This document shows, piece after piece, positions 61,911 through 64,000 of a stretch of DNA of 64,000 nt. The position numbers and the translations under genes were made by a program. The first letter of the stretch is position 1, and every line of letters starts with the position of its first letter. The notes beneath the pieces were generated by a model that saw only the letters and a list, made by a program, of their open reading frames with translations, made no database searches and was not told the origin of the DNA. Location: assembly GCF_963082655.1 (NCBI RefSeq), contig NC_081552.1, positions 69,795,465 through 69,859,464 of the forward strand. The letters are read 5' to 3'. This stretch comes from Stomoxys calcitrans (taxonomy: Eukaryota; Arthropoda; Insecta; Diptera; Muscidae).

Positions 61911-62309
61911 AATTTTCTTTTTAGAGACTTTTTTTATAGTTTTTTAGAGCGCACAAGCCGATTACTGGCTTTGGTGTATGTCCATAGTGGCATGGGGCGG
62001 ATTAATATCTGTACCCTCTTTTCAACCTAACCTAGCCTGACGCTTTGTATTTTAAACTAACTAGTGCCTAGACATCCAAACTGGTAAGCTGCTGCCTCCA
62101 ACAATAAACCCCACAACTGTCACACTGAAGACTACAACCTGTATTTTTATTTCATTTCTGTTTTATTGCACTGCCATATCAACTTTTTTTACTCGGGAAT
62201 GATAAAATAACAATTTTAATAAAATTTTACAAAAAGTAATGAGTGAATGTCCTACTGAATGAAATTTCAATTCTTCTTACTTTAAGATCTATTATTTAAA
62301 ACCAGTAAG

Positions 62310-63236
62310 GAAAGGCAAAAGTCAGCGGTGCCTACCCTATAAAAACAAAAGGGGGCTACATCTAATTATGAACCAATTTAGATGGACCTCGGCGGATGTA
62401 TCCAGATAGATTATTAAAATTCTTGTATCAAATTTCGAGCAAAGCAAATATGTTCAAAATGTAATAACTACGGTTGACAAATGACAACAAATTACCTAAA
62501 ATCTGACAAACATATACATGGGAGCTATATCTAAATCTGAACCGATTTCGACCAAACATTATGGATATTGTGGAAGTCGTCGAGGAAAGCGTTGTACACA
62601 ATTTTGGGAAGATTGGTCAATAAATGCGCTTGCAGTGGGTCTAGAAGTGAAAATCGGGCGATATATATAAGACCTATATCTAAATCTTAACCGATTTCTA
62701 TGAAATTCACCAGTAATATCATTCCCGCCAAATTTCCAGAGAATCGGTTAACAAATGACAATTTTATTGCTGTATTACTGCAAATCGGACGAACATATAT
62801 ATGGGAGCTATATCCAAATCTGAACAGATTTCTATGAAATTCACTAGTTATATCGAGAATCTTAAGAAAATCTTTTTTGCCATATTTCGAGAGACTCGGT
62901 TGACAAATGACAATTTCATTGCATTATTACTGCAAATCGGACGAACATATACATGGAAGCTATATCTAAATCTGAACCGATTTTTTCCAATTTCAATAGG
63001 CTTCGTCTCTTGGCCGAAAAACATATCCATACCAAATATGAAAACGATCGTATGAAAACTGCGATCTGTAGTTTGTACACAAATTAACATAGACAGACGG
63101 ACATAGCTAAATCGAATCAGAAAGTGATTCTGAGTCGATCGGTATACTTATCAATGGGTCTATCTCTCTTCCTTTTGCGTGCTACAAACAAATTCACTAA
63201 GTTATAATACCCTGTACCACAGTAGTGGTGTAGGGT
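62310..63236. repeat. TIR repeat family A, reverse copy
   Basis: Starts CAGCGGTGCCTACCCTATAA and ends ATACCCTGTACCACAGTAGT…GTAGGGTTT, the inverse of the element at 908-2225. Internal units (CAAATCGGACGAACATATAT) recur about every 160-175 bp (62500-62960). Non-coding. 62041-62309 holds nothing identified. Confidence 0.75.
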
Positions 63237-63343
63237 TTAAAAAAGAAATCGGACAAAAATACAGCAAAAAGCGAATGTAGTACCAGCCTTTTGAAAAAAA
63301 TCTGTATCAGTTTGTGTTCGCGCACAAAACTGTTTGTGTTCTC

Positions 63344-63453
63344 TTTCTGATAACTGACAGAAGAAAGAGTGCAATTACAGAGTCACAAGCAGTGAAAAAA
63401 TTTGTCAACGCCGACTATATGAAAAATCCGCAATTACTTTTTGGGCAACCCAA
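63344..63453 (-). mobile_element. Mariner end fragment
   Basis: GATAACTGACAGAAGAAAGA…CAATTACTTTTTGGGCAACCCAA followed by TA (63454-63455) matches one end of the MITE at 1883-2115 and the mariner at 32470-32570. The other end is missing. Confidence 0.85.
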
Positions 63454-63707
63454 TAAAAACTGTGTAAGTAACTCAAAACTGCCTGCTGTATAGTGAACCA
63501 GCGTCAAGCCGTTAGTTATTATGTGATTATAGTCACGTACGAATAATTGTTTGATAATTATTGTTAAAAATTGTTTTTATTCGTGTAAAAACCATGCAAT
63601 TTGTTTAAGTTTAAATACAATGAATTGCCAAGTTGTCCGCAAACATTGCATTACGGAACAACGGGAAGACATTTTCTAATAGAAATAATATACTTTATGA
63701 TGCAAGT

Positions 63708-63757
63708 CTTGGCTCCATGATAAGGGACTTGCTTTTTATAGCCGAGTCCAAACGGGA
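63708..63757 (-). mobile_element. tRNA-derived SINE scrap
   Basis: CTCCATGATAAGGGACTTGC followed by TTTTTATAGCCGAGTCCAAACGG matches the body of the SINE at 32970-33015 (inverse). The remainder to 64000 shows nothing further. Confidence 0.65.
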
Positions 63758-64000
63758 TGCTTTTAGACGACATCACTTAGTCGACATCACACTGTCGCCA
63801 GCTTTAGTAAGAGACTGGCCTCCGCCGAAACAAGCGTTGGTCATGCCTCACGTGGACTGCTTCACTTACAATTAATTAGAATATTTACACCTCCGATTTG
63901 GTTAGCAATTTATTTGACTTTTGCTTGATGTTTAATGATTGAAATGCGCATTTCTGTTTGAATAGCACCCAGATTGCCAAAAAGAAAAAGAGTCATCAAA

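Larger units (their letters stand above)
59420..62040 (+). mobile_element. LOA-like LINE, copy 2, with RNase H
   Basis: A plus-strand LINE: endonuclease C-half, RT, RNase H and C-terminal zinc region, in several frames, with a 3' end near CAACCTAACCTAGCC (62024-62040). The RT lacks motifs B and C by deletion near 61075, so it is inactive. Related to 5456-9250. TSD not found. Confidence 0.85.

Noticed and set aside
1..64000. Prokaryotic features: operons, CRISPR arrays, Shine-Dalgarno sites, rRNA or tRNA genes
   Set aside because: The sequence is eukaryotic, with spliced exons and eukaryotic transposons; no direct-repeat/spacer array and no complete tRNA or rRNA was seen.

Overview
This window is eukaryotic, AT-rich, and consists almost entirely of transposable elements. 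Content suggests a calyptrate fly, probably a muscid (Stomoxys/Musca/Haematobia type). The evidence is a split host gene with fly-type introns, dense non-LTR elements of at least four lineages, a BEL/Pao element, mariner elements, and the abundant TIR repeats beginning TATACCC. The species is an inference from content; no database was searched.

Host gene: on the minus strand I reassembled five coding exons of a BNIP3-type mitophagy receptor (56079-55893, 55836-55752, 55677-55604, 48970-48809, 37220-37169). All introns are GT-AG and all phases agree. Introns 3 (6.6 kb) and 4 (11.6 kb) are filled with transposons. The 5'-most coding exon was not found with confidence.

Layout: 1-0.7 kb is a Ty3/gypsy integrase relic. 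0.9-5.1 kb holds TIR repeats, a mariner MITE and transposase/RT scraps. 5.5-9.25 kb is a LOA-like LINE. 9.4-13.4 kb holds RT scraps, a hairpin, a short SINE and degenerate tandem repeats. 13.4-18.9 kb has two dead RTE-clade LINEs, one flanked by a 13-bp target-site duplication (TSD). 20.0-28.15 kb is a structurally complete BEL/Pao LTR retrotransposon on the minus strand: LTRs identical by eye, TSD ACTAT, gag-pol of 1759 codons, and a furin-site envelope gene. 28.7-32.6 kb has a MITE, a Tc1/mariner-like pseudogene, and a mariner split by a 2.1-kb unidentified insert. 32.6-35.8 kb is LINE family K, with a nested tRNA-derived SINE. 37.3-41.4 kb is a TIR repeat split by a CR1-like LINE. 42.4-48.4 kb is a mosaic of RTE, LOA and K pieces. 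49.3-52.6 kb is the best K LINE (13-bp TSD). 52.7-55.3 kb holds K and RTE fragments carrying two short SINEs. 56.9-59.3 kb holds SINEs, a MITE and AT-rich repeats. 59.4-62.0 kb is a second LOA-like LINE with RNase H. 62.3-63.8 kb holds a TIR repeat, a mariner end and a SINE scrap.

Most interesting system: LINE family K and a ~100-bp SINE made from its 5' ~80 nt joined to its 3' (CAA)n tail. Four SINE copies have 10-14-bp TSDs and all start exactly at CAATCC. That shared 5' end folds on paper into the full nested double-pseudoknot topology of an HDV-like self-cleaving ribozyme (P1, P2, P3, P4, J4/2 = CAAG), and copies show a compensatory base change in P4. Family K also encodes a 2A-like NPGP motif directly before a PHD-like zinc finger. 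This resembles the L1Tc/NARTc arrangement of trypanosomes (5' HDV-like ribozyme, 2A, internally deleted short partner), here in a fly.
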